Source: Synechococcus sp. CC9616 (lineage in GTDB: Bacteria > Cyanobacteriota > Cyanobacteriia > PCC-6307 > Cyanobiaceae). From it: a stretch of 64,000 bases of DNA. The notes below the pieces were generated by a model. The model did no database searches. It was not told the DNA's origin and was given only the letters and a program-made list of their open reading frames with translations. The position numbers and the translations under genes were made by a program. The stretch covers positions 2,269,466-2,333,465 of the forward strand of contig NZ_KI911558.1 in NCBI RefSeq assembly GCF_000515235.1, given 5' to 3'. Positions within the stretch are counted from its first letter, which is position 1. The number at the start of each line of letters is the position of its first letter. Below are positions 38,245 through 46,279 of this stretch, in pieces.

Positions 38245-39143
38245 TTCAGTCTCGAGGCCCCAGGGACGTTCTGAGGCTGACCTGGTGGATGATCCGGCAT
38301 GAGCAGCGTTCTCTGCTGATTGCCACCGCCGTTTGCCTGGTCACTCTTCCTGTTCACGACACCATCGCGGCGGTGCTGTTGCCGGAAGACCTGCTCCAGG
38401 TTCTGGGATTTCTGCTCGCCTTCTTCCTCGGTTTCCGCTTCAGCCAGGCCTACAACCGCTGGTGGGAAGCCCGGGTGCTCTGGGGTGCGCTGGTGAATGA
38501 AAGCCGGAACTGGCGGGATCTGCTCACCACCGTGCTGCCGCGTCGATCGTCATTCGCGATCCGGCAGCGGCTGCTGCAGTTGGAGGTGTTGCTCGTCTGG
38601 TGTGTGAACGCCAGCTTGCGAACACGAGATGGACAGATCGGCTCCCTGCCTTCAGCGGTTCAGGGGCTAGCCGAATCCCTGCGCATTCAAGATCCATCAG
38701 TGCAGCTGGTGCTGCAGGTCATGGCCCGCCATCAAAGAGAGCTGGTCGAGCAACAACAGCTGAACAGCATCGAGCGTGCTGATCTGATCCACGTGCAGCA
38801 GGAGCTGACCCGTGCCATCGGTGGTCTTGAGCGCATTCGCAGTCAGCCTCTGCCGGCGTCGTCGACCTTCTGCATCAGAGCCCTGACCTGGGTTTATGGC
38901 TACCTCGTGTTCCTCAAGATGGATGCGCTGGGTCTGCTCAGCGCTGCCGTTGTGGGTTGGCTGGCATTCCTGACCTTGCTGATGGCCGAGCGGATCGGCA
39001 TGTTTCTGGAAAACCCGTTCCGCGATCCAAGGTTTGCCCTGCCCCTTGATCGGATCTGTCAGCTGATCACAGCCAATCTGCTTGGCGATGATCATCCACT
39101 GGCACAGCATCAGAGGAACCATCCCGGTCCGGTGGTGACCTGA
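38241..39143 (+). CDS. Bestrophin-like channel protein
   Basis: A 300-residue membrane protein of the bestrophin/UPF0187 family. It shows LTWWMIRHEQRSLLIATAVC, then VLGFLLAFFLGFRFSQAYNR and WWEARVLWGALVNESRNW, the family hallmark. Further helices include FCIRALTWVYGYLVFLKM and a final helix followed by ENPFRDPRFALPLDRICQLI. Bestrophins are anion channels. In algae some are linked to bicarbonate supply, so a role in ion balance or carbon concentration is possible. It is coupled to fabI by a 4-base overlap. The function here is inferred from family only. Confidence 0.85.
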   Translation: MIQSRGPRDVLRLTWWMIRHEQRSLLIATAVCLVTLPVHDTIAAVLLPEDLLQVLGFLLAFFLGFRFSQAYNRWWEARVLWGALVNESRNWRDLLTTVLPRRSSFAIRQRLLQLEVLLVWCVNASLRTRDGQIGSLPSAVQGLAESLRIQDPSVQLVLQVMARHQRELVEQQQLNSIERADLIHVQQELTRAIGGLERIRSQPLPASSTFCIRALTWVYGYLVFLKMDALGLLSAAVVGWLAFLTLLMAERIGMFLENPFRDPRFALPLDRICQLITANLLGDDHPLAQHQRNHPGPVVT

Positions 39144-39218
39144 GGCCCGAAGCGCTTGGCGGCACCTCCCCGTTTCGCGATGATTAGTGCATTAAGTGGT
39201 GTCATCGGAGTCACGGAC

Positions 39219-39824
39219 ATGCGCAGTGGAACCGTGCATCGGGTCACCGGTGAAACCAATGTGAAGGTGCGCCTCGATCTCGATGGCAGCGGGAGCTGCC
39301 AGGCCTCAACCGGAGTGCCGTTTCTCGATCACATGCTGCATCAGATCAGCAGTCACGGTCTGCTGGATCTGGAGATTCAGGCTGTTGGTGATACCCATAT
39401 CGATGACCATCACACAAATGAGGATGTGGGCATTGCCGTTGGTCAGGCCCTGGCTCAGGCCCTGGGAGACCGTCGCGGCATTCATCGTTTCGGCCATTTC
39501 GTCGCGCCTTTGGATGAGGCCCTGGTGCAGGTGGCGCTCGATTGCTCCGGTCGACCGCATCTCAGCTACAGCCTGGAGATCCCATCCCAGAAGATCGGCA
39601 CGTATGACACCGAGCTCGTGAAGGAGTTCTTCGTGGCCGTGGTGAACAACAGCGGCATGACCCTGCACATCCGTCAGCTGGATGGTGTGAATTCCCATCA
39701 CATCGTGGAGGCCTGCTTCAAGGCTTTCTCGAGAGCTCTGAGGATGGCCACGGAGATTGATCCCAGGCGCTCCGGAGCGATTCCGAGCAGTAAAGGCGTG
39801 CTCGAGCAGGCCGGAGCGAACTGA
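39219..39824 (+). CDS. hisB: Imidazoleglycerol-phosphate dehydratase
   Basis: Sixth step of histidine synthesis. The 201-residue protein has the His/Glu metal motifs: [44 protein letters not shown]-type [21 protein letters not shown]-type [11 protein letters not shown], and [20 protein letters not shown] at 39219 gives the typical N-terminus; the frame is open to 39156. A monofunctional enzyme, as in other cyanobacteria. Confidence 0.95.
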   Translation: MRSGTVHRVTGETNVKVRLDLDGSGSCQASTGVPFLDHMLHQISSHGLLDLEIQAVGDTHIDDHHTNEDVGIAVGQALAQALGDRRGIHRFGHFVAPLDEALVQVALDCSGRPHLSYSLEIPSQKIGTYDTELVKEFFVAVVNNSGMTLHIRQLDGVNSHHIVEACFKAFSRALRMATEIDPRRSGAIPSSKGVLEQAGAN

Positions 39825-39890
39825 TTTAGGCGTCCGGGACACGCTTCACAGTCCGTTACGAGAGGATGGGACAACGTTGATTGCTCCTCC

Positions 39891-41357
39891 GTGACCGTCA
39901 CTCCTGTTCGCGCCTACAACCGCAGCGACTGGGCCAGTGCCTTCGTCAACGTGGATCAGGAACTGACGGAGGTGCCTCTGTCAGCGGTTCGTGGAACGGT
40001 GCCAACCGAGCTCAATGGCACCTTTTATCGCAACGGGCCAGGGCGTCTGGAGCGTAATGGCCATCGTGTTCACCACCCCTTCGATGGGGACGGGATGATT
40101 GCGGCCATGCGTTTTGAGAACGGCAGCGTGACGCTGAGTAACCGTTTTGTGCGAACTGAAGGCTGGCTTGCGGAAGAGAAAGCCGGCAAGGTCCTCTACC
40201 GCGGTGTGTTTGGCAGTCAGAAGCCCGGCGGTCGACTGGCCAATGCCTTCGACCTGCGCTTGAAGAACATCGCCAACACCAATGTGGTGCGTCTTGGTGA
40301 TCAGCTTCTGGCGCTCTGGGAGGCCGCTGAACCCCATGCGCTCGATCCGATCAGCCTGGAAACCCATGGTCTGTCCCGGCTTGATGGAGTCTTGAAAAAA
40401 GGTGAGGCCTTCAGTGCCCATCCCCGCTTCGATCCTGGCCATCACGGCAGTCCGCGCATGGTGACCTTCGGCGTCAAGACAGGGCCACGCAGCACGATTC
40501 GTCTGATGGAGTTCGCCACCGAGGGGCCGGAGGCCGGTCGTCTGTTGCATGACCGTTCCGACAGCTTCCCCGGCTTTGCCTTCCTGCACGACTTCGCCAT
40601 CACCCCCAACTGGGCTGTATTCCTCCAGAACGCCATCTCTTTCAACCCGATTCCCTTCGTGACTGGTGAAAAAGGGGCTGCTCAATGCTTGGCTTCGCAG
40701 CCTGGCGGCAAGGGACGTTTCTGGTTGATTCCGCGAGATTGCGGACGTTTTGCAGGGCAGAAGCCCCGCATCCTTGAAGCCCCCGATGGCTTTGTCTTCC
40801 ATCACCTCAATGCCTTTGAGGATGGCGATCACGTTGTCGTTGAGAGCATCGTTTACGACGACTTCCCGTCGATCGGCCCGGATGAGGATTTCGTTGAGGT
40901 GGACTTTGACAAGGTCCCCGAGGGCATCCTGCATCGCTGCCGTCTGGATCTCAGCCGCGAGACCGTGAAAAGCGAGCGCATCAGTGAGCGCACCTGCGAG
41001 TTCGCCATGGTGAATCCACAGCGACAGGGTCTCAGTTCTCGCTACGCCTGGATGGCGGTGGCGGAACGGGACACCGGTAATGATCCACTGCAGGCCATTC
41101 AGAAGCTGGATTTGAGTAGTGGTGAGACCCAGACCTGGAGTGCGGCTCCCCGCGGATTTGTCAGTGAACCTCTGATGGTGCGGCGGCCCGGTGCTGATTC
41201 AGAGGACGATGGCTGGGTGCTGGATTTGATTTGGAACGGTTCCCGTGATGCATCAGATCTGGTGATTCTCAATGCGAGGGATCTCTCTGAGGTGGCTGTG
41301 CTCGAGCTGCCTCTGGCGGTTCCCCATGGCCTTCACGGCAGCTGGTCAGATCTGTGA
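39891..41357 (+). CDS. Carotenoid cleavage oxygenase (RPE65 family)
   Basis: A 488-residue non-haem iron dioxygenase that cuts carotenoids or apocarotenoids. Four iron-binding His are recognisable: in FSAHPRFDP, FLHDFAITPN, FVFHHLNAFEDGDHVV and VPHGLHGSW. FYRNGPG and HHPFDGDGMIAAM near the N-terminus are family hallmarks. The length is normal. The start is GTG at 39891. The exact substrate and cleavage site cannot be assigned from sequence. Probably cytoplasmic or peripheral membrane. Confidence 0.92.
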   Translation: MTVTPVRAYNRSDWASAFVNVDQELTEVPLSAVRGTVPTELNGTFYRNGPGRLERNGHRVHHPFDGDGMIAAMRFENGSVTLSNRFVRTEGWLAEEKAGKVLYRGVFGSQKPGGRLANAFDLRLKNIANTNVVRLGDQLLALWEAAEPHALDPISLETHGLSRLDGVLKKGEAFSAHPRFDPGHHGSPRMVTFGVKTGPRSTIRLMEFATEGPEAGRLLHDRSDSFPGFAFLHDFAITPNWAVFLQNAISFNPIPFVTGEKGAAQCLASQPGGKGRFWLIPRDCGRFAGQKPRILEAPDGFVFHHLNAFEDGDHVVVESIVYDDFPSIGPDEDFVEVDFDKVPEGILHRCRLDLSRETVKSERISERTCEFAMVNPQRQGLSSRYAWMAVAERDTGNDPLQAIQKLDLSSGETQTWSAAPRGFVSEPLMVRRPGADSEDDGWVLDLIWNGSRDASDLVILNARDLSEVAVLELPLAVPHGLHGSWSDL

Positions 41358-41439
41358 ACATCTCAACGCTGTTCTGACATCCCTGAGTCGCGAATTCACA
41401 GCTCCCTGGAGCTACAGCTGAAACAGCTGCCGCCATGGG

Positions 41440-42192
41440 TTGTTCTTTCAAACGTCTCGAAGCCATCGCGCCTTGGCGTTGTCTGTGCTGACAGCTTCAG
41501 TCGCTGCGATTCTCTTGCCTGCTCCTGCAGCGGTGCAGGCGGATGAGCCTCCTTGCAGCGGCACTGTGCTGCAGCTTTCGGTGGCGGAACAGGGCACAAC
41601 ATCAGCGGTCCGTTTTCGTTTCTCACTGGCTCTGATGGCTGAAGGCAGCAGTGAGAAAGCCGCTCTTCAACAGCTGCAGGAGAGATTGAGACGTCTGCGC
41701 CTCGCGCTAGAGCCCCTGGTTGTTGGGACGTTGTCGGTTCCTGCCCCATCCACCCATCAGCGTGGCAACCAGGTTGATGCTGACCGGCAACACACGGCCA
41801 GTACGGGTGTGTCCGGTGAAGTGAAGCGCAGCAAATACAACGCTCTGATTGAGGCTGTTGGTGGATTGCCAGGCGTTCGCCTTCAGGGAATGACATCTCA
41901 GGCGGACGCAAGCGAAGCGGAGCTTGTGCAGCAGCGCCTCACCGTGGCGGCGCTTCGCCGAGGAACGGCGGAGGCGGAAGCGATGGCTGCAGCGATCGGC
42001 GTCGCTCGGGTGCGTTTGCTGCGGATCAACCGTCAGGATGCGATGGTGCGTCCCCGTGCGATTGCTCTGGAGACGGCGCGATCAGGATTCAGACCCGGAG
42101 AAGCACCAAAACCTGCGCAAACACTGCGTCTGCAGCTGGATTACTGCCTGAGTGATGGATTAGAGGGGAAGGGACTGGTTGGGGTCGTTTAG
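41440..42192 (+). CDS. Exported SIMPL-domain protein
   Basis: A 250-residue exported protein. The signal peptide runs to about residue 34 (ALALSVLTASVAAILLPAPA then AVQA). The mature part is a SIMPL (YggE-like) domain: SVAEQGTTSAVRFRFSLALM, STGVSGEVKRSKYNALIEAV, QQRLTVAALRRGTAEAEAMA. TTG at 41440 is the probable start, with a positively charged n-region. Family members form periplasmic oligomers of unclear function. Its 3' end overlaps the convergent protease gene by 33 bases. Confidence 0.75.
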   Translation: MFFQTSRSHRALALSVLTASVAAILLPAPAAVQADEPPCSGTVLQLSVAEQGTTSAVRFRFSLALMAEGSSEKAALQQLQERLRRLRLALEPLVVGTLSVPAPSTHQRGNQVDADRQHTASTGVSGEVKRSKYNALIEAVGGLPGVRLQGMTSQADASEAELVQQRLTVAALRRGTAEAEAMAAAIGVARVRLLRINRQDAMVRPRAIALETARSGFRPGEAPKPAQTLRLQLDYCLSDGLEGKGLVGVV

Positions 42193-45100
42193 GCCCAGCA
42201 GAGCAAGACGATCGTGGGCTTGCAGATCCTGCGGGTGTGTTGATTGGTCTGTTGTGACTGAGAACCAGGTTTCACCTGGATCCTGGATGACGATCGGCTC
42301 TGTGAGGGGCTCGATTGCCCTGCGTTGGGCGTTGGGACTGAGGCGCCTGGATCCATTGGTTCCGTACAAGGCACGACCTAGTGCTTTGAGCTGCCGGTTG
42401 TTGAGCGTGTTCCAAACGGCATCGGGCAAGGCGTTGATCTGCTTGCGATTGAGCTGATTGAACTGCTTTGGGGTGAGCTTGCTGAGTGCCTTTGTGGGGA
42501 GGGTTTTGAGCTGTTTGGGGGTGAGATTGTTGGAGGGCAGTTTGCGCAGCTGTTTGTTGGTCATCGCTGCGACGAACTGAGTGGAGAGTTTGCTGATCTG
42601 TGTTGGTTGCAGGGCTTTGATGGTTTTGGGCGTCAGTTTGCGCACCTGCTTTCCCTGCATGGCGTTGATCAGCGTGGTTGCCATGCTTGTGAGCTGAGAG
42701 GGTTTGAGAGCTTTGATGGCGCTCGGTTTGATGTTGGCGATCTGTTGCTGAGTGAAGCTGCCGATCACGTCAGGCTTGAATTTCGATAGTTGCGCAGGCT
42801 TGAGCGCGCTGATGCTGGCGGGGCTCAGCTGTTTCACCTGCTGAGTGCTCAGGATGGCAATGGTTGTAGGCGGCAGGGCTGCAATTTGGTTTGGCTTGAA
42901 CGTGGCGATCTGATCAGGCAGCAGGGATGGGATGTTTTTTTCGTTGTTTGGGCCCGAAGTGGGTGGCTTGGTGGGGCCAGGAGGCCGTGTAGGCCTAGTA
43001 GTCGGTGCTGTCGGCTGTACGGGGCCAGGTGGCTGTACGGGGCCAGGTGGCTGTGCGGGATCAGGTGGCTGTACGGGGCCAGGTGGCTGTGTGGGACCAG
43101 GAGCCGGAGTGGGTATGGGAGTTCGCGGTCGCCTTGGGGCAGGTGCCGGTGCTGGGGCGCCACCACCACCGCCACCACCACCACCACCACCGCCACCACC
43201 ACCGCCACCACTGGGTGAGGGTGCGGGGGTTGGAGCGGGTGTTTGAGAAATCCCCGAAACCGTGATGCCGTTACCGGAGAGATCGGCAATGTCGGCGCTG
43301 CTGTCAGCGCCGGGAGCCCAGTCATCTGCAGCGGCGATGTTGTAAGTGGTGCCTTGGGTGGAGGCGGTGCCGTTCTTATTGAGCAGGAAATCGAGGTTGC
43401 TCTGATCGGTGCTGTTGAGTGTGATGCTGGCGGCTGTCGCCGATGTCAGCTCAACGTCGCCGGTGGTGAGGGTGTAGGTGATGCCGGAGCCACCGGTGAT
43501 GGTGAGCTTGGAGACGTCGATGTCGTTGCTGGAACCTGCATAGGCGGGCAGGTTGCTGCCGCTGAGGGCGAGAACACCGCTGGAATCGTTGTAGGTGGCG
43601 GATGTCAGCGTTGGCGCGGTTGAGCTGGGGTTGCCCGACCCATCGGTCCGCACAATTAGCGTCTCCTCATCGAAGTCTCCGGCGTTAATGCCCTGCAGCA
43701 GAACCGATCCCACGGACGCGACGCTGATCAGCGCATCACTCCCGGACTGGGAGATCGAGTAATCCTGGCCGTTTTCGATGCCAACAGCATCTCCGCTTGC
43801 AGCGGAGAAGTCGGTGATCAGGTCATCGCCGCCACCGAGCTGGAACTGATCGGCACCGGTGCCGCCGGTGAGGGTGTCGTTGGCATCGCCGCCGATCAGG
43901 CGGTTGGCGCCGCTGTTGCCGATGAGTGTGTTGGCGAGGGCATTGCCCGTGGCGTTGATGTGGCCGGAGCCCGTGAGGGTGAGTTGCTCGACGTTGGCAG
44001 GGGCGGTGTAGGTCACCGAGGCCTGGATCAGATCGGTGCCTTCTGAGGAGGATTCAGTGACAACGTCTGAGGTGGAATCAACGACGTAGGTGTCATCACC
44101 GGCGCCACCAATGAGGGTGTCGTCGCCGGTGCTGCCATCGATGGAGTTGTTGCCGGTGTTGCCGGTGAGTGTGTTGTCGAGGGCGTTGCCAGTGGCGTTG
44201 ATGTTGCTAGAGCCCGTGAGGGTGAGTTGCTCGACGTTGGCGGGAGCGGTATAGGTCACCGAGGCCTGAATCAGATCAGTGCCTTCTGAGGAGGATTCAG
44301 TGACGACAGTGGTGGCATCCGAGATGACGTAGGTGTCGTCTCCAGCCGCTCCAATGAGGGTGCTGGCAGCAGAATTTCCTGTGAGGGTGTTGTTCGCTGA
44401 GTTGCCGGTGGCCGTTCGTGCTGTTGCGCCGGTGATCTCGATATTTTCAACATTGCTTGCAGTGGTGAAGTCCACTGAGGTTTGGATCAGATCGGTCCCT
44501 TCGCCGCTGGATTCAGTGACAACATCCGAGCTGGAATCAACGACGTAGGTGTCATCTCCGGCGCCACCGGTCAGCGTGTCAGCGCCAGTACTGCCATCCA
44601 GGGTGTTGTTGGCAGAGTTGCCCGTCAATGTGTCTGCACCACTACCACCGATGGCTTTTTCGATCACCGTGCCTGCAGCAATCACAAGGTTGCCGATGTC
44701 GCCGGCAATGTTGGAGGGATACAGGCTGGATGCGGATTCATCCGTTGATCGGAGATCAATCGATTGGTCATTGCTGAAGCCACTGAAATCAAAAGTGTCC
44801 GTTCCTGATCCATCAAGAATGGTGAAAGCTGTTGAACTGATCCAATCTTTTAAATCCGAAAAGATCTCACTCGTGGATGAATTAATGTTGGTGTTGTATC
44901 CATAGGTTGTGTCTCCAGTGAAGGCATTGCTGATGCTGAATCCTTGTGGACCGTATAAATCATCAAAGGCGATCCAGTCCACCGCCATTGGTGAACTTAA
45001 AAAGGAGTAAGTTGCTGTGATTGATGTGTTCTCATTTTGAGAGAAATACGACATCATGGTGGTTTGCCATGAGTCATTGGCGTATTTGGCGTCGCTGCTG

Positions 45101-45786
45101 TAACTGGCAGAGCCGTTGTAATCGCCCTGGTGGCCTAGCCCTAATCCGTGGCCAATTTCATGCAGAATGGTTTGGAAGGTGTAGTTGCCATAGCCACTGC
45201 GTCCACCATGCCAGCTTGAGGACACGTTGACATTCACATAGTTGATGTTCCCAGAGAGTGAGCTTGAGGATGCATAGGCACCTGAGTATGCATCTCCAAA
45301 GCGGAAATCAGCGTCCGAATTTGATGTGCTCTGGAAATCAATGCCTAAAGCATCTTCAAAAATTTTGAAGGCTTCATCAACGAGTAATGCTCTTGCAGAA
45401 GAGATACCGCTGCCGTCAAAATTATTGCCAGATGTGTTGTACGTAATAACGCCGTTTTTTGCATATGTCCCTGTATTTGTCAGGTTGAACTTCCTGGGGC
45501 TGCTGCTGAAATCACTCCAAAATCCAGACCTTAAATACGTTGCCAGCGTGACATTGGAGCCTGCGGCCCCAGCTGATATCTTCTCATCGCTTTGATTGGC
45601 GAGAATGAGTTCGCCAAGCTTGGTGATATCCGCATCCGGCAATGTGCGGCAGCAAATGCAGCCGGCAGGATGACCAAACAGGACTTTCCTCGTTAAATCA
45701 TCTGATAGCGATTGAATAGGTCCGAGGTTCGAGTTGTTTATTGCATCACTGAACTTGTTTCGCATTGAAGCTGCTGCTTCCTGCAC
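42160..45786 (-). CDS. Large M10B serralysin-like protease with RTX repeats and C-terminal 11-residue repeats
   Basis: A 1208-residue protein counted from GTG at 45786; ATG at 45765 is an alternative start. Domains in order: a Cys cluster C43-I-C45-C46; the M10 protease (about 75-300) with HEIGHGLGLGH at 209-219 and the Met-turn MMSYF; RTX-type repeats (about 385-660, TLTGNSANNTLDGSTGADTL, TGGAGDDTYVVDS); a beta-rich domain (about 690-825); a poly-Gly run; Pro-Gly-Pro-Val-Gln repeats; and about 16 units of 11 residues (about 943-1130, such as LKPAQLSKFKP). It has no signal peptide, so type I secretion is likely. Large size and a repeat C-terminus are unusual for serralysins. Confidence 0.85.
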   Translation of the reverse strand: MQEAAASMRNKFSDAINNSNLGPIQSLSDDLTRKVLFGHPAGCICCRTLPDADITKLGELILANQSDEKISAGAAGSNVTLATYLRSGFWSDFSSSPRKFNLTNTGTYAKNGVITYNTSGNNFDGSGISSARALLVDEAFKIFEDALGIDFQSTSNSDADFRFGDAYSGAYASSSSLSGNINYVNVNVSSSWHGGRSGYGNYTFQTILHEIGHGLGLGHQGDYNGSASYSSDAKYANDSWQTTMMSYFSQNENTSITATYSFLSSPMAVDWIAFDDLYGPQGFSISNAFTGDTTYGYNTNINSSTSEIFSDLKDWISSTAFTILDGSGTDTFDFSGFSNDQSIDLRSTDESASSLYPSNIAGDIGNLVIAAGTVIEKAIGGSGADTLTGNSANNTLDGSTGADTLTGGAGDDTYVVDSSSDVVTESSGEGTDLIQTSVDFTTASNVENIEITGATARTATGNSANNTLTGNSAASTLIGAAGDDTYVISDATTVVTESSSEGTDLIQASVTYTAPANVEQLTLTGSSNINATGNALDNTLTGNTGNNSIDGSTGDDTLIGGAGDDTYVVDSTSDVVTESSSEGTDLIQASVTYTAPANVEQLTLTGSGHINATGNALANTLIGNSGANRLIGGDANDTLTGGTGADQFQLGGGDDLITDFSAASGDAVGIENGQDYSISQSGSDALISVASVGSVLLQGINAGDFDEETLIVRTDGSGNPSSTAPTLTSATYNDSSGVLALSGSNLPAYAGSSNDIDVSKLTITGGSGITYTLTTGDVELTSATAASITLNSTDQSNLDFLLNKNGTASTQGTTYNIAAADDWAPGADSSADIADLSGNGITVSGISQTPAPTPAPSPSGGGGGGGGGGGGGGGGGAPAPAPAPRRPRTPIPTPAPGPTQPPGPVQPPDPAQPPGPVQPPGPVQPTAPTTRPTRPPGPTKPPTSGPNNEKNIPSLLPDQIATFKPNQIAALPPTTIAILSTQQVKQLSPASISALKPAQLSKFKPDVIGSFTQQQIANIKPSAIKALKPSQLTSMATTLINAMQGKQVRKLTPKTIKALQPTQISKLSTQFVAAMTNKQLRKLPSNNLTPKQLKTLPTKALSKLTPKQFNQLNRKQINALPDAVWNTLNNRQLKALGRALYGTNGSRRLSPNAQRRAIEPLTEPIVIQDPGETWFSVTTDQSTHPQDLQAHDRLALLGLNDPNQSLPL
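43013..43102 (-). repeat. Five 18-base tandem repeats in the protease linker
   Basis: Five consecutive 18-base units (the most common plus-strand form is GGCTGTACGGGGCCAGGT) encode Pro-Pro-Gly-Pro-Val-Gln-like hexapeptides on the minus strand. They lie between the poly-Gly run and the 11-residue repeats. Such repeats can change number by slippage. Confidence 0.85.
43159..43212 (-). repeat. Trinucleotide run encoding poly-glycine
   Basis: Eighteen consecutive GCC/ACC/ACT triplets on the plus strand encode an uninterrupted poly-Gly stretch on the minus strand, inside the protease gene. It separates the beta-rich domain from the Pro-rich repeats and is probably a flexible linker. Confidence 0.8.
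43921..44330 (-). repeat. 243-base near-tandem duplication in the RTX region
   Basis: A stretch around 43967 (starting GAGCCCGTGAGGGTGAGTTG) recurs at 44210, exactly 243 bases (81 codons) later, with only scattered base changes over more than 100 bases. The unit encodes a full RTX repeat module. A more diverged third copy follows near 44390. Confidence 0.75.
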
Positions 45787-45835
45787 CTTGGATTTTCATC
45801 CTAATCCTGAGAAATTGATGAGTGAACGGCAATCC

Positions 45836-46273
45836 TCAATTTGTCGGGTTTTGATGAGCTCGGTTCAGGCGTGACTCCTTCCAGGCCAGCCTCGGTGCCA
45901 GCCAGAGAGTTGCCAGCACAAGGGGGGTGACTGGCACCGCTGTAATCACGATGAAGGCCTGCAATGCATCGATCGAGGTGCTGTCTCCAAGGCCTGTGCC
46001 GATGCGCAGCAGCACGAGGGTGAGGCTGCCGATCATCAGAGCCCAGAACAACCGCAGCGGTGCTGGCGGCTCATTGCGGCCGCTCACCACCATCGCAGCG
46101 GCGTAACTCATGGAGTCGGCACTCGTGCACATGAACAGCACTACCAGCACCAGGCCAATGGGGATCAGTAGTCCGGCCAGGGGCAATTGACTAAGGATGG
46201 CCAGCAGTGCCGCGGCGGCTCCGTTCTGAGCCAGGGCATCACTGATGCCTCCTCCTGCCAGTTCCAGGTGCAT
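45836..46273 (-). CDS. BCCT transporter, C-terminal part (after in-frame TGA)
   Basis: 145 residues that continue the BCCT transporter in the same reading frame, three codons after the TGA at 46280-46282. It begins MHLELAGGGISDALAQNGAA and holds the last helices (SQLPLAGLLIPIGLVLVVLF, then MCTSADSMSYAAAMVVSG, a typical BCCT region). It could be made by reinitiation at ATG 46273, by readthrough, or not at all. The open frame suggests that the break is recent or a sequencing error. No independent function is expected. Confidence 0.8.
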   Translation of the reverse strand: MHLELAGGGISDALAQNGAAAALLAILSQLPLAGLLIPIGLVLVVLFMCTSADSMSYAAAMVVSGRNEPPAPLRLFWALMIGSLTLVLLRIGTGLGDSTSIDALQAFIVITAVPVTPLVLATLWLAPRLAWKESRLNRAHQNPTN

Positions 46274-46279
46274 GCCTGT

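Noticed and set aside
41400-41413. Hairpin AGCTCC-CT-GGAGCT downstream of the carotenoid oxygenase gene
   Set aside because: The stem is only 6 bases and there is no T-run, so a terminator call is not supported.
43013-43102. Possible CRISPR-like array
   Set aside because: The 18-base units are in frame inside a coding gene, have no spacers, and encode a Pro-rich linker.
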